A stretch of 64,000 bases of DNA from Laguncularia racemosa (Eukaryota > Streptophyta > Magnoliopsida > Myrtales > Combretaceae). Each line of letters starts with the position of its first letter. Position 1 is the first letter of the stretch. The notes under the pieces were generated by a model. The model made no database searches. It was not told the origin of the DNA and saw only the letters and a program-made list of their open reading frames with translations. Where the stretch lies: positions 310,001 to 374,000 of the forward strand of contig JBBMOL010000065.1 of assembly GCA_037954665.1 (NCBI GenBank). Reading direction: 5' to 3'. The position numbers and the translations under genes were made by a program. This document shows, in pieces, positions 20,682 through 33,351 of this stretch.

Positions 20682-22340
20682 GCAAAGACATTAGCTAGAG
20701 CTAATAAAAGATTATGATATTATGATACAGTACCATCTTAAGAAGGCGAACGTGGTTGCTGATGCATTAAGTAGAAAGAGACATGGAAATTTAGCAACTT
20801 TGATTACAACTCAAAGAAAAATATTGGAAGATATGCAAAAATTAGATCTAAAGATTATGACTTAGGAGATTGGAGTTAGATTCTCTAGCTTATATATATA
20901 GCTTGCATTAATAAATAGAATAAAAGCTGCATAAGTTAATGATGCAAGGGTACAAGAGATTAAGACGAGAATGGAGGATGGAAAGGCTATAAAATTTAAT
21001 GAAGACAAAGAGGGAGTGTTGACGTATGGTTACAGGTTGTGTGTGTAGGGTATAGATGAAATAAAGAATGAAATATTGAAGGAGGCACACTATTTTAGGT
21101 ACTCTATTTGCTTCGAGAATGTCAAAATGTATAAGGATCTAAAGTGCCATTACTGGTAAAGGAACATGAAGAGGGAAATTGCAGAATATGTATTGAAGTG
21201 TTTAATATGCCAATAGATAAAAATAGAGCATTAGAGACCCATTGGCATGTTGCAACCTCTACTAATGCTACAGTGGAAATGGGAGCATGTGACCATAGAC
21301 TTTGTCACGATATTACCTAAAACCATGACTAAGTTGGACACTATCTAGGTGATTGTGGATCGATTCACAAAATCTATCCATTTTATAACTATAGGCATTG
21401 GGTATAAACATGAGAAACTAGCATAATTATTTATTAAAGAGATCATGAAGTTACATGGAGTATTAGTCTCAATAGTATCAGATAGGGATATTAGATTTGT
21501 GGGAAATTTTGGAATAGTTTACACCAGGGACTAGAAACAAAGTTACAATTAAGTATGGCTTTTCACTCATAGACAAATGGCTAATTAGAGTGAACTATTC
21601 AAATATTGGAGAACATATCGAGGGCGTGTGCAGTGGATTTTGGTGGAAATTGGGATGAACCTACCTTTAGTAGAGTTCACTTGCAATAATAGCTATCATG
21701 CTACCATCCAAATGGCATTGCATGAAGTATTATATAGGAGAAAGTGTCGGTTAACTTTACATTGGGATGAAGTGGGTGAGAAACAAGTGTTGGGTCTTGA
21801 TTTGGTATAAGATGCAGTGAATAAAGTTAAATTGATTAGGTAGAGGATGCAATTAGGCCAAAGCCATTAGAAATCCTATGTAGATAAGAGATGACATCTA
21901 TTGGAGTTCCAAGTGGGAGACCATGTCTTACTGAAGGTCTCTCCTATAAATGGAGTGGTAAGATTTGGGCTAAGGGGAAAATTGAACCTAGATATGTGGG
22001 ACTTGAAGTTCTGAAAAGAATTGGACCAGTGTCATACAGATTGGTGTTACCACCAAATTTAGCTAAGGTACGTGATGTACTTCGCATCTCTATGCTAAGG
22101 AAGTATGTACCAAATCTAGACTGGATCACTGCACTAAAATCCTTGCAAGTGTCACTAAACCTCATAATAGTGGAAAAACTTGTTTGGATCATAGACACTA
22201 AGGCATAAATTCTAAGAAGATGGGTTATCAAATATGTTAAGGTCTAATGGAGCAACCAAATAGAGAGGGGGGCAACTTAAGAGTTGGAAAAAGAGATAAA
22301 AAAGAGATATCTCGAACTCTTCCATGATATAGGTAATTTT
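20682..22340 (+). pseudogene. Tekay-like pol remnant, part 3 (RNase H end, integrase, chromodomain)
   Basis: Continues part 2 after element C. Landmarks with many stops between: YHLKKANVVADALSRKRHGN (end of RNase H); MYKDLKCHYW and CLICQ (integrase zinc finger, first histidine pair partly lost); WEHVTIDFVTILPK, then VDRFTKSIHF and SIVSDRDIRFVG (catalytic core); PLVEFTCNNSYHATIQMALHE; DHVLLKVSP; PRYVGL-like and GPVSYRLVLPPNLAKVRDVLRISMLRKYVP. The end, about 22150-22335, reads VEKLVWIID, then VIKYVKV, WSNQIERGAT and ELEKEIKKRYLELF, which is the chromodomain of the Tekay/Del lineage. Confidence 0.88.
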
Positions 22341-22345
22341 TTATG

Positions 22346-22380
<35 letters not shown>

Positions 22381-22885
22381 ATTAACTTAAAGTGATGTAG
22401 TGATGTAAGCAAAGTGGTCATTTTAGGGTCGGTATATTTAAACCTCTATTTGACCAAGGGTTACTCTTTTCTCATTCTCACAATATTGAAACTATAGAAA
22501 TACTCTCAAGAAACTATAGAACAACTTGATGGGAATAGTAGTAAGATCAATCTATTTCCTATCGGGTAATGATTACTATTGCTAAATACTTGTATAAGAT
22601 TGCTGATTCATAACCTTAAGATGATTTGGTGATGTGTGAATAGAAATTGGGACAAAGAATGAGAAGGAATGGATTTAGGAATAGGCAATTCGAACATCTC
22701 AATCACAATTACAATAAAGTAAGTCCATGAATCTTTATAAAGTATTAGAATTTGTAAATTAAACAAGTCAATTAGGCTTAGATTCACCAGAATTGGATTA
22801 GAGGAACAATTAGGAAATTGGAAAAGGAGTTCACAATGGCTAGGTATATGCATGTGTTGAAACACGAATGTGTATAGAAAGATAT
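22341..22885 (+). other. Downstream of the Tekay-like pol; (AT)n and possible LTR start
   Basis: An (AT)n microsatellite at about 22349-22374, then 500 bp of A/T-rich DNA with no recognisable gene. By position it should be 3' UTR and the beginning of the Tekay-like element's 3' LTR, interrupted at 22886 by element I. I could not fix an LTR start. Confidence 0.45.
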
Positions 22886-22966
22886 TGATATGCCTTAATT
22901 TGAAAAAAAAGCATATACACACAAATAATTGAAGAAAATCCAGACAACAACCACTTCAAGTGGCAT
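22886..22966 (-). repeat. LTR of element I, first fragment
   Basis: The first 81 bp of the LTR, beginning TGATATGCCTTAATTTG. It matches 46036 onward. Cut by element G and resumed at 42286. Confidence 0.85.
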
Positions 22967-24181
22967 TGATGTGCCTAAAACCAAGATTAAGCACATGTAA
23001 AACCAATTTGAAAGGCAATCAAACAATGTCAATCAAACAAGCTTCCAATCACATGAACAATGATGTTAAAACTCAATGTCTATAACCAATTCCACAACAC
23101 CACGTGATCAATATTGAAATGAACCAAGTATGTTCAGCTCTAATACCAAATTATGATGTGCTTAAAATGATCAAAGGATCCAAGCACATACACACCACCA
23201 ATTGAAACAAATTCAATCACCAAATCCAAGTCTACAAGAGGCATGAACCACTAAATCTGATGAATCCAAATTTGTAAAATAAGTAGCTTTGATATCAAAT
23301 ATGATGTGCTTAAAAGTGACTAAGCACAATTAAATAACAAATGGGAGCAAATCTACAATGACGTAATCGATAACAATTTATGTGAACCCCTATTTGCATG
23401 GATTCAAATGGAAATGAGACCAAATTGTGATATGGATCAATGTAATAGTGAAATGAACAATAGATAAGTTATGGATGAATTAGAATTCCAATCAAATTGA
23501 ATTAAATCAAATCTAAAAATTATGAACCCTAATTCACATGAAAGTCAACAAGTAACTAACTAAATTGTATTTAGATATGACTCACTAGAAAACAATTGGA
23601 AATAATTAGAGAAAGATTGATATTACTTATAATTTCCTCAAGTTAATCTCACCACAATTTCTATGATGAAATTGATAAGAGAATTTTTTGATGCAAGGAC
23701 TCTTCCACATGGTCAAAAAGTGTTTGTTTATCAAAATGTCAAAAGCTCCCTAAAAATCCTAATTAGCAAGTATTTATACTTGCTCCCTTTAGGGTTAAAA
23801 TGTTCACATAATTACAACTATGGCACTTTTAGGGTAGCCAGTCCTAAAAGACAATTACAAGAAAATGAAAGTGTCCTAAAAAAATTACAACATAAATAGT
23901 CCAAAGAAACAATTACAATTACAAAATAATAAAAATCCTCAAAGAGCCAATGCATTGAGGCGACGTCGATCACAACGGGCCATTGGATGAGAATCTGATG
24001 ATGTCTTTAAGTGATCAACAAATGAGTCATTTGGCATCCCATGGAGAAATATTATTGTACCTGTAAGATTATTACTCAAATATTTATTAGATAAAAGAAA
24101 TAATGGTGACATATAAGTGATTTGGATCATCATCCAAATTGAGTTCTGTAACCATCTAGGTTGTCGAAAAAGTTCCCATCA
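22967..24181 (-). repeat. LTR of element G with triplicated end (left)
   Basis: Begins TGATGTGCCTAAAACC and ends TTCCCATCA. Two further LTR-start motifs lie inside, each preceded by a PBS-like motif: GCTCTAATACCA (23137-23148) before TGATGTGC at 23154, and GCTTTGATATCA (23286-23297) before TGATGTGC at 23302. Segments are thus 187, 148 and 880 bp; the last corresponds to the whole ~905-bp LTR of elements E and F. Contains GCAAGTATTTATACTTGC at 23766-23783. The open frame at 23663-23899 is LTR, not a gene. Confidence 0.88.
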
Positions 24182-24342
24182 TCTCCTTGGGCTTTTAAGA
24201 GATTTGCCCTCAAATCTAGAGGGTCATTTCTGGAACTAAACCCGGATATCTCTATTGGCCTGTTTTCCTGGTTACTAGATGTAATGGAAATTGTTCTGAT
24301 CTGCTCTTGGAATTTATGCTCCTCAGATAGAGTCATTGGCAA
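24130..24342 (-). pseudogene. Element G pol tail reading into the 3' LTR
   Basis: A 70-codon minus-strand frame ending in the LTR. Its core, DLRANLLKAQGDDGN, matches the element B tail (DDLRTNHFQEEGNDE) and the tails of E and F (DLRSNLFEVRGDD). The frame crosses the LTR edge at 24181 and stops 52 bp inside. Upstream it follows the protease remnant directly, so RT to integrase have been deleted. The tail is what CRM-like pol polyproteins end with; the function here is unknown. Confidence 0.65.
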
Positions 24343-25220
24343 TAGTACTATTTATGACCCTCCTATACTGAACATGTAGGTGTTTTTGAAGCCATCATGT
24401 CACACCTTCCAATTAAACATCCAGGGCTTACTCAATAGTAAGTGGAATGCACACATAGGAATCACGTCACATAGAATCTCATCGTGATACTTCTGATTAA
24501 CACTTATAGGTACCTTTGCCCTTAGTGTAACATGCATACTACCTCGATTATCCAACCAATGTAAGTTATAAGGGCTAGAATGTAAGTTATAGGCTAGATG
24601 TAGCTAGATAATTGTAATTTGTCTACTAGTGTAGTAGATATAACATTCATGTAACTACCACTATCTATGATGAGTACACAAAGGTTACCTCTGATCATGC
24701 AAGTAGTGTGGAATATGTTATCACTCTGTTTGTCAATAGCATCAGGAGATAAAGTTAGAGTCCTACATAACACATTAATGGGTAAATACTATTCACCTGG
24801 ACCTTTCTCATGTGTTTTTGCAGTCTGATCATCATAGTACTCCTATAGTGCTATAGACAGATTTATAGGTTTAACCTATTCCTTTTTATCCTCAAATCCT
24901 CTCCAGTACCCTCCATAATAGTCATAATCCTCTTGTTAGGGCACTGTGCTACCATATGTCTAAATCCCATGCATTTAAAGTATTTGATTTAGCATACCTT
25001 TCCATTAGTAGATCTTGGAACAATTTACCTCACGTTTAGTGCTACTACTTCTTTACCCTTCCTAGAGGGTATATTTTCTCTATCATTGCTAGGGGTAGCT
25101 CTATCCGTTGCCCTCACTATCTCACCTATTGCCTTTGTCCCTCCTAATCAACCATTAACTACTACGGGCCTAGTAGTAGTACTCGGCCTATTACTTGGAA
25201 CCCTGAATAAATTGGATCAC
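24343..25220 (-). pseudogene. Element G gag C-terminus (zinc knuckle) and protease remnant
   Basis: Many stops. A zinc-knuckle trace FKCMGFRHMVAQCPNKRIM is visible at about 24930-24985, with the first cysteine now tyrosine. The stretch from about 24900 to 24350 aligns by eye with the protease region of element I (43373-43990), including the remnants of the active site, SPYNLHW-like and LLxRPW-like blocks. There is no space for RT or integrase before the pol tail. The plus-strand open frame 25086-25451 spans the solo-LTR junction and is an artefact. Confidence 0.7.
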
Positions 25221-25225
25221 GTTTG

Positions 25226-26251
25226 TGATAGGAATCAAAATCCGGCAAGCATTAGGGCAAGAATTAAAGGAATTCAAATTTTGGCGATGAGGGCCCATTT
25301 TAAGCAGATCAAACTCGGAATTATTTATAAATTAACCTCTTTTCTATTATTCTTGTATTGTGTTTTCCAACAGGTACACTTACCATATTTTATAGGGCAA
25401 TGGACAAACTCCCTCAGACTCAGCTTGTGGATTATCTATGGACCGACCTGAACCACCGATGAGCTGGGCCAATGAATCCTATAGAAGACTGACATCTTGA
25501 AGACCAATTTCTTTTATATATTTTTCATTTGCATGGAATATTTATGTTGTAATCATTTTGGGACACTTTTATTTCCTTGTAATTTTCATTTAGGACTAGC
25601 CACCTTAAAAGTGGCAAACTTGTAATTTTGACCACTTTCTAACCCTAGGAGTGGCAAGTATAAATACTTGCTTAGAAGAGGGTTTGAGAGAGGCCATTTT
25701 TGCAGATTAGAATCATAAGCTTTCACGTGTGGAATTAGGGTTCATCCTTAGTTCAAACCTCTTATCAATTTCAACCCAAGAATTGAAATTGTGGCGAATG
25801 CAACGAAGGGGAATTGTGAGTCATATCGATTCCATCTTTGTTGTATGTTCATTTCTTCTCTAGTGAGTCATATCTAGGGTAGATTTGAATCTTTCTTAGA
25901 CATATTTATGGTTGTATTTCATGGATAATCTTCTTGTAAGATTGATTTTTCATTGAGATTGAATTGCTCTTTAGTGCATGGGCGTGAATTGGCATGGTTG
26001 GAAGAGTTTGAGTTCATGGTTTTTGAGCTTGTCTTTTTCATCCATTTCACGTGTAATTATCTTGTTCTTATTGTTGATTAGTGAAATTGACCATTAGTTG
26101 AAGTTAATTGAATCTTTTGAACCATTGGATTGCATCAAAGTTCCATTAGGGTCATGCAATTTCCTAGTCACTTGGACCGGTTTTGTATGAGACTTGAGAA
26201 TTGTTTTCTTGAGTCATTTGATTGTGCTTGGAAGTGGTTTTGAGCACATCA
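25226..26251 (+). mobile_element. Solo LTR of the H family, inside element G gag
   Basis: 1026 bp from TGATAGGAATC to GAGCACATCA, in opposite orientation to element G. Flanks are GTTTG (25221-25225) and CTTTG (26252-26256), four of five matching. Homologous to element H's LTR (39652-40690). Contains the TATA palindrome GCAAGTATAAATACTTGC at 25654-25671. It separates the gag C-terminus of element G from its centre. Confidence 0.88.
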
Positions 26252-26256
26252 CTTTG

Positions 26257-27118
26257 CCTCTTCGCTTTCAAGGCTAACTGAATAGCCTCATCAAGTGTAC
26301 TGTATCGCTATAGCTCAACAAAACACGCTATCTCATATTTCAGTCCTGAAACAAAGCGTGCTAAGGTTTGTTCTAAAGGCTCGATTGACCCACATCTAAT
26401 CATAAGGGTTTCAAATTCCTGCACATAATCATCAACCATCTTGCTTCCCTGCCTCAATGTCTGTAGATGCATGAACAGTTCCTGTTTATAGTGCTTAGGA
26501 GTAAATCTTTTTATTAAAACCCTCTTTATGTCCCTCCATGTCTGTATCTCAACCTCCTCATCCCTACGCCTGTTGATAATCAAAATTTTCCACCATAAGG
26601 AAACAAACCCTGTGAACTCAATAGTAGCTAGTCGGACTTGGGTGTTATCATCGATCTCATAGCATTCAAAGAGACCCTCAACTTTGTCCTCCCAAATCCA
26701 GATAAACATCAGATGAACCCCTGCCATCAAAAGAAGGCATCTGTAGCTTCACATATTCCAATCCCCGGGGTGGCCTGAAATCCCTATTTGGGTAAGGATT
26801 AGCCTCAAAGTTGTTGTCCTTCTCTTCCCTGTAGGGGTGATGATCTCCCTCCATCCTTCTACCTAGATTTCCTTCTCCCACTACTCTTTCACTATAGAAG
26901 TTCTATGAAGCTACTCAAGGTAGTGCCTAAGGGTTCACCACTGGTGGTTGTGGTAATGTCATCTTGTTAATCCTAGTTGCCAAAGTAGTAACAATGGTAG
27001 TAAGATCTTATAGCTATTCTTCCAAAGTCCTCCTACCTGTAGTATAATGACCCTAAACTCCACCAACCTATCTATTGGCCTCATTGCCAATTCTCTCATT
27101 CACACTTTCATTAGACAT
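26257..27118 (-). pseudogene. Element G gag, N-terminal and central part
   Basis: Likely ATG at 27116-27118. The N-terminal part is broken by stops. The gag domain is readable from about 26880: GLEYVKLQMPSFDGRGSSD, then WEDKVEGLFECYEIDDNTQV, IEFTGFVSLWWKILI, TWRDIKRVLIKRFTPKHYKQE, LRQGSKMVDDYVQEFETLMI and LARFVSGLKYEIACFVEL. It is homologous to gag of H (38698 downward) and I (45066 downward). The solo LTR at 25226-26251 cuts it after the gag domain. Confidence 0.85.
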
Positions 27119-27173
27119 GTTATGATTTAAGAAGTAATCCCACAAATTATAGCACACTCCAACAACACTAACT

Positions 27174-28659
27174 TGATACGCTCAGAACATATATATAAAA
27201 TGGGAGCATAAATTGCAGTAAGTGCACTGGTGGTATCAAGTAATAGAGTGGTGAAAATTAAGGTTGTCGATCCCTCGAGGAACTAATAGAGTACTAGACC
27301 TATGGCAATTCTTATCAATATCTAGGTGATTAAAAATGGGTTCTGAAATGTCTAAGCTAAAAATTTAACTTAAAGCAAACAAGGAGAATTTTATGAAGAA
27401 TCTATCAATTATGAACGAGGGAAATTAGAATTCACCCTAGATTCATTAATCAAATTGCTACCATGTTATATCAACTAGTGGTTATAAGGTTATTCAAGTG
27501 AGTTTAGAAAATCCTTTTTAAGGATGTTAACCTTAAATCAATTAGTCGGCTTTCGCGTCTCCAATTAACCAAGGAATCAAAATTATGTTCATACACCTCC
27601 CGATGCTATAAACAACTAATGCCCTAAATCAATTAACCTTAATCCCTTAGTGATTAATTAACAAGAAACATTGCATTGCGCCCTCCATAAACTCTAATTA
27701 AACCAATTATCGCAACTCCCGTATTGACAATCAATCTAATTAAGAATTCCTAACAAATCCTAATCAACTCCTGTATCAAAAGGATTTCTAACAATTATAA
27801 TCAAAGACCAATTATAATTGAAATCAAAGGAATTGCAATCATGAATAATCCTAATAATTCCTAATCATATAACATGGCTACGATTATCCTTTTAACATTC
27901 TAGGGTTTCATCCAATTTCCCAAGGAAAAGACTTAGCAATTCATGGAGATAAAGACATGATTATGATTCAAGGAGATTCGTGCAAAAGAAATCATATTCA
28001 ATAGTTGGATCAAATACTTGAATTGCATATAAGAAATAAAGTTCAGAAATCACTGATTCAACAATATAAATAAGACCTTAATTGCAAGGAACTCTAAAAA
28101 TCCTTCACAAAGGATGATAATCTCCACCAAGATCATAAAGTTTTCTCCAAGATTTGATCTCCACAATTCCCCCTTAAAACTAGGTTAAAACTACTTTAAG
28201 AACAAGAAAAATTGACAAAAGATGCCCTACAAATCGACCTAGGACCTATATATATGCAAGGGGAGGCGAGGAGATGCAATTAAAACAAGGCCGGCCAAAG
28301 GCCGACAACCTTCAGTTAAGCTGTCCATAAAGGCCGGCGGTGTTGCATGGAAAGCCGGCTATAAAGGTCGATAGCTTTGAATGTCATTTTGCCAGCTTAA
28401 ATGGCCAGTGGAGCTCTAAAGTAGGCTGGCCTTTTAAAGGCCGACAACCTTGATTTTTCCTTTGCCATCCTTCAATCTTTTCATGCTTCAATTTGTATGC
28501 AATCTCTCCAAATTGATTAAGCTTTGAACTCAAAGTCCTCCAACATCTGAAATGTAAAAATAAACATGATTAAGTACCATTTAGTTGTGATTTCTCTAAA
28601 ATCAATAATGAATACTTGCAAATTGCTTAATGAATTATGAGTAAAATATGCCTTTATCA
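27174..28659 (-). mobile_element. Solo LTR, second family (K), in the element G leader
   Basis: 1486 bp on the plus strand from TGATACGCTCAG to CTTTATCA. Flanks TAACT (27169-27173) and TAACC (28660-28664), four of five matching. In inverted orientation it matches 58529-59986 across its length, including the region beside the TATA motif and a GCCGGC-rich patch (28290-28450). No coding sequence. It splits the leader of element G just upstream of the gag ATG. Confidence 0.85.
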
Positions 28660-29446
28660 TAACCCACACATTTAACAACCACAAGAATGGAATAGCTCAT
28701 ATTTCATAAAGCTTTAAAGGCACAAGGAAATAATTTAGTTCTCCAAGTAAAGTTTAATAAATGAAGTACACGCACAACTACTTTCAAGTAGATAGAATTA
28801 AATTCAACTACAAGTGTTTAAGTAACTAGTCAATTACTTTCACACTTTAATGATTTGTTTGAATTCAAATTCTACTAGTCAAACCTTCCTTTCTTGCTTT
28901 GGTTTCACACTAATTAATTTCACAATGGGCAGCACTTCAACACATACAAAGACGCTCAATTTCACCACCACATTACTCTTTTAATCATGGTTCTACTCTA
29001 ATCAAGCCTCCAACAACAATTGTCTATAATGTACACACCAAAACCCACACCAAATGCACACACTCTTGACTAAATTTACAAAAACACAACTCAAAACACA
29101 TACAGCTTCAAGTCACGGTGCAAATGGCCCTTCACTCAACACAATCACACAACACAACTCTAACAACTCAATATACTCCTTTTACAGTGCAATTTACACA
29201 CATACAACCATGGTGCAACAACCACCCCAATACAACTCACATATAATACTTCAAAGTATACACTTCCTTGCCACTACACAACTCTAATTCACACCGCAAA
29301 CCATAAGTAAAGGTAGCAACAAAATTCAAATTCAAATTACTCCACTAAATGCAACCTTCTCCACAAATGGTAAAAATGATTCGAATTCAAATAACACCTA
29401 TTCAATGTTACTCAATGAATTGCTTCAAACTTAAAGAAGGTGTTTG
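28660..29446 (-). other. Leader of element G, part 1
   Basis: A/C-rich leader DNA, homologous to 45067-46017 of element I. Contains the recurrent leader module near 29330-29400 (CTCCACAAATGGTAA followed by AATTCAAAT). Open frames here (29054-29287 and 29349-29546) are low-complexity or span the junction, not genes. Confidence 0.7.
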
Positions 29447-30285
29447 TGATGTGCTCAAAACCACTTTGAAACACAATCAATTGACTCAAATAAAACAATT
29501 CTCAAGTCGATCACAAACTCGTCCACTAAGGAGACAATTCACATGAACACCTTGGAGATTTAGATGGAAAATGTTGATCAAATGATGTAATTATAATCTC
29601 TATTTGTAACATTCACCAAGTAACCACAATAAGGATTGAAAACCATGTGAAAATTAGATCAAAGAAAGCAATAAAACCATGAAATCCACTTCCCCCTTCA
29701 ATACCAAATTCACGCCAAAGCACTAAAAATGATATATGTAATTCAAGTGCTCAAGGAACAATCAATCTTGCAAGATTTTTTCCCATGAAATATAACCACA
29801 AATATGTCCAGGAAAGATTCAAATCTACCCTAGATATGACTTACTAGAGAAGAAATGAATATACAACAAAGATGGAATGAATATGACTCACAGTTCCCCT
29901 TCGTTGCACTCGCCACAATTCCAATTCTTGGGTTGAAATTGATAAGAGTTTTAAACTAAGGAAAGAACCCTAATTCCACACGTGAAAGTGTCTCTCAATT
30001 ATGCAAAATATGGCCTCTTAAACCCTCTTTTAAGCAAGTATTTATACTTACTACTCCAAGGGTTAGAAAGTGGTCAAAATTACAAGTTTGCCACTTTTAA
30101 GGTGGCTAGTCCTAAATGAAAATTACAAGGAAATAAAAATGTTCCAAAATGATAACAACATAAATAGTCCATGCAAATGAAAAATATATAAAAGAAATTG
30201 GCCTTCAAGATGTTGGTCTTCTATAAGATTCATCGGCCCACTCATTGCCAGTTCAGGTCGGTCCATGGATAACCCACAAGCTGAG
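29447..30285 (-). repeat. LTR of element H, truncated
   Basis: 839 bp matching 39652 to about 40490, ending at CACAAGCTGAG where the Athila-like LTR begins. The last ~200 bp of the LTR are absent. Confidence 0.88.
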
Positions 30286-31967
30286 TGATGGGTGTCGAGT
30301 CCAACAAAAATAAAACCTACTCCTAGACAATTATATGATTTGCATATAGTGGTGAGTAGGGTCGAATCCACAGAGATTGGTAAAGATATTTCTATTCAAA
30401 GACAACAATAAGGAAAAGAAAAATGGGGGGTTTTGTTTGTGAATCAAATAAAGTAAAGCAAGATAAGAAAATCAAATATTGGTAAAAGCCTAGCCAAAGG
30501 AATCAAGATAGTTTAATTCTAGGAATTGATCATCGATGCAAATATCACCTATTCTTAGTTCTAGATAAATTGGTTATGGTTATTAACAAGCTCTAACAAC
30601 CTATCTCTCCTTACTTTCTCGATAACCTCCAACAAACGCTTCGAATTATTTCCCTTATTGATTAGACAACCCCAGACAAGCGCTTAGGATTTAATCTACC
30701 AATAGCATTAAAATCTAGAGAGACCACCAATTCATGCCAGTAGATTATAAGATAACCTATTTAAACATGATCATACACCTCCATAACATGAATTCGATCA
30801 TCTATTCTTATAACCGAACATGTTATCGTGTCACTAAGACTAGAACAATCAAACAATTACGGATTTGACGTGCTAGTTGACAATATATTATCTTGCTAAT
30901 TAAGTAGAAGAGCTCTATTCATACCAATCAACAAAATAATAATGACAAAAGGATCAGAAGATATATGAATACCCAAAAACAAAGAATAGAATAAATACAA
31001 GTCAATTAGACCTCACAATTCGTGGAGAATTAAACATCTATGACCTTTTGGCTAGAAAAGTAGCTTAGCCACTCATGTTCATAAGAAAAATGAAAATAAA
31101 AAATAAAGACATAATGAACCCGGATAGCTTGCTCTGCCACCGGCCTCCCTTCTCGTTTCCCAGATCAAAGATAGAAAGATTAAAAGTTTGAAAGGAAGAT
31201 TAAAGATTGTCCTAACCCTCTAGGGTTGGTTCTGTTTATAATGTTTGAGGGATGGCATGTGATCTTTTGCTAGCAAGATACGAAGATATCTTTCCTTTTC
31301 CAAGTAGATTTCGAGAAGTGAAGATTCGTCCTCTTGGCACGCCCTACCACACGGCCGTGGGTCAAGCCGTGCCACCCTCTGTGCTTATTCTTCAAGTTTT
31401 CATCCATGCCCAGTGTGTACCACGTTCCAACACACGGCCAGATTTAAAACCGTGCCATCCTCTGCCTATGTTCAACACGTCTTCATCTTTGTCCAGAGTG
31501 TGCCACGGTCTACACCACGGTTAGATTTCAAGCCGTGTCTTCATCTGGTTGATGTTCCACACTTTCTTCTCCTTGGCACACCTAAGTTCCACCACGGCTT
31601 CAAGTAGGGTTTGGTCCACGGCTTCCACCACGGCCGTGCCCTAGGCCATGTCTCTCTCTGTTGAACGTCCATATTGTCTCCTTCTTGTACAGTATGTAAC
31701 ACGGTTGGAACCTTGGCCGTGCCTTAAACCGTGCTAATGCTTTGGTGGATATATGCTCATGTGCTTTCCTCCGGTGGTGTAATTCTTTGTCTTGATCCAA
31801 GATGTAGATGACTTCTCTAATATACTTGAATTAGCATCCTCAACTCCATTTAACCTGATTTATCACCATGATTAGAATTAAGTACCATTTCCTTATGATT
31901 TCTATAAAATCAATAATAATTTAACACAATTTATACTATAAGGATTGAGTATAAAATGGCTCTATCA
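30286..31967 (-). repeat. LTR of the Athila-like element (3' LTR)
   Basis: 1682 bp, from TGATGGGTGTCGAG to TCTATCA. Carries a cluster of CACGGCCGTG-like motifs at 31340-31735. Open frames at 31252-31800 reflect this cluster; identical frames recur in the other LTR, and they are not genes. Confidence 0.93.
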
Positions 31968-31982
31968 AATTCCCCCACACTT
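31968..31982 (-). other. Polypurine tract of the Athila-like element
   Basis: Minus-strand TAAGTGTGGGGGAATT directly before the LTR start TGATAGAG. A second copy of the core (TAAGTGTGGGGGAG) lies at about 33028-33042. Confidence 0.8.
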
Positions 31983-33351
31983 AAACTCTTGCTTGTCCTC
32001 AAGCAATTGCATCAGATCAATTGAGAAATCTATCATAGATTATATAAACTTTCTTTTCATCATTCCAAACATCTATTCATTTGTAGTTCATGACTTGAAA
32101 CTTTAATGTCTACTACTTCAACCAAACTGGTTTCTTGTGATCAGATTACCATGGTCAAAATTTAATAGCTAATCTAAACAAAACAAACTTTAATCCTCAT
32201 GTTTAGCAAAAGAATTTTTTATTCCAAAAGTAAATACTTAATCCATTAAGGAAAAACACCCAATTAAACTTCATTGGACATTAGCAGACATATAATCCTT
32301 GCAACATAAAGTAAAAGCATATTGTATAAGCACTTTGCTTAGATTTTCTCCCTTTTCTATTATAAGTCTTGTTTTATTCAATGAATGTTTGCATTCATGT
32401 TCTTTTGATTTATTCAAGCATCTATTTTGACGGGTTTTTGCCCGCTTCTTTTCATGTACTTTCGCCTTTTCTCCCTTATCGTTGTAGTGAGTTCATTGAG
32501 TCGGCACATCCCGAGCTCGTCACTCAAGTGACCGGGTTTTGAAATACCCCTACGGACTCTTCCTCACTCTAACATTCAAGTTTGAATACTCTTAACTCAA
32601 TTAGTTGAATCATTGGAGTAATGGCTATGCTTGATTATTTATTTATTTATTTATTTATTTTTTCACTAAGTGTTATAACAAGCAACTTTAAAGACTATAC
32701 AGTAGCTAATATAACCTAGAAGTAAACTTGTTTATTTTTCACTTAGGGATTCAACTTACTCTTAGACTTCCAATTCTAAAACTAAATACAAGGTAAATTT
32801 GTTTCTTAAAGATTTCACTACTTAATTTTAACCAAGTATTCTAATCACAACAGTGGGTGAGTAACGCATTTGCACAAGTCAATTTCCCATTTTTGTAGAT
32901 GCTTATTACAACATTTAGTACAATCTCCAGATTTCATGATAATTTTGAAAAAATTTGGCTTAAAATTGCTTAAGGACAAACATTCAAAGTATGGAGCAAT
33001 TCTCTACTCTCTATAGTTTATTATCCTCTCCCCCACACTTAGCTTAAACAGTGTCCTCACTGTTTCTATTTCAACACAATTGAAGAGGAATTAACAACAC
33101 AAGGCACATTAGAGAATAAGAGAAAGGAAATACTGGTACTTCCCTGATATTGGAGTTCTCCCCTTAAGCTCTGGAAAGTGGCATCTACGTACATGTATCC
33201 TTGCTGCAGCTGATCCGAAGAGTTCAAAACTACACTAAAATCAAAACAAAACTAAAACAAACAAAACTAAAGCAAAACAAAACTAAAACACTTTTTTTTT
33301 TTTTTTGACATGGGTTGCCTCCCATGAAGCACCTTTCTTTAACGTCTTTGG
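31983..33351 (-). other. Non-coding 3' region of the Athila-like element
   Basis: About 1.37 kb between the gag-protease stop and the polypurine tract. It holds a (TTTA)n tract at 32637-32660, a second polypurine-like tract near 33028-33042, a poly-T run at 33291-33306 and, just after the stop, a block containing GGGTTGCCTCCCATGAAG (33313-33330) which resembles the conserved end of pol genes in Athila-type elements. No open frame of note. RT and integrase would normally occupy this place. Confidence 0.7.

Noticed and set aside
31252..31800. Open frames with CACGG/CCGTG-rich sequence
   Set aside because: They lie inside the Athila-like LTR and recur at 36626-37174. They reflect motif repetition, not protein coding.
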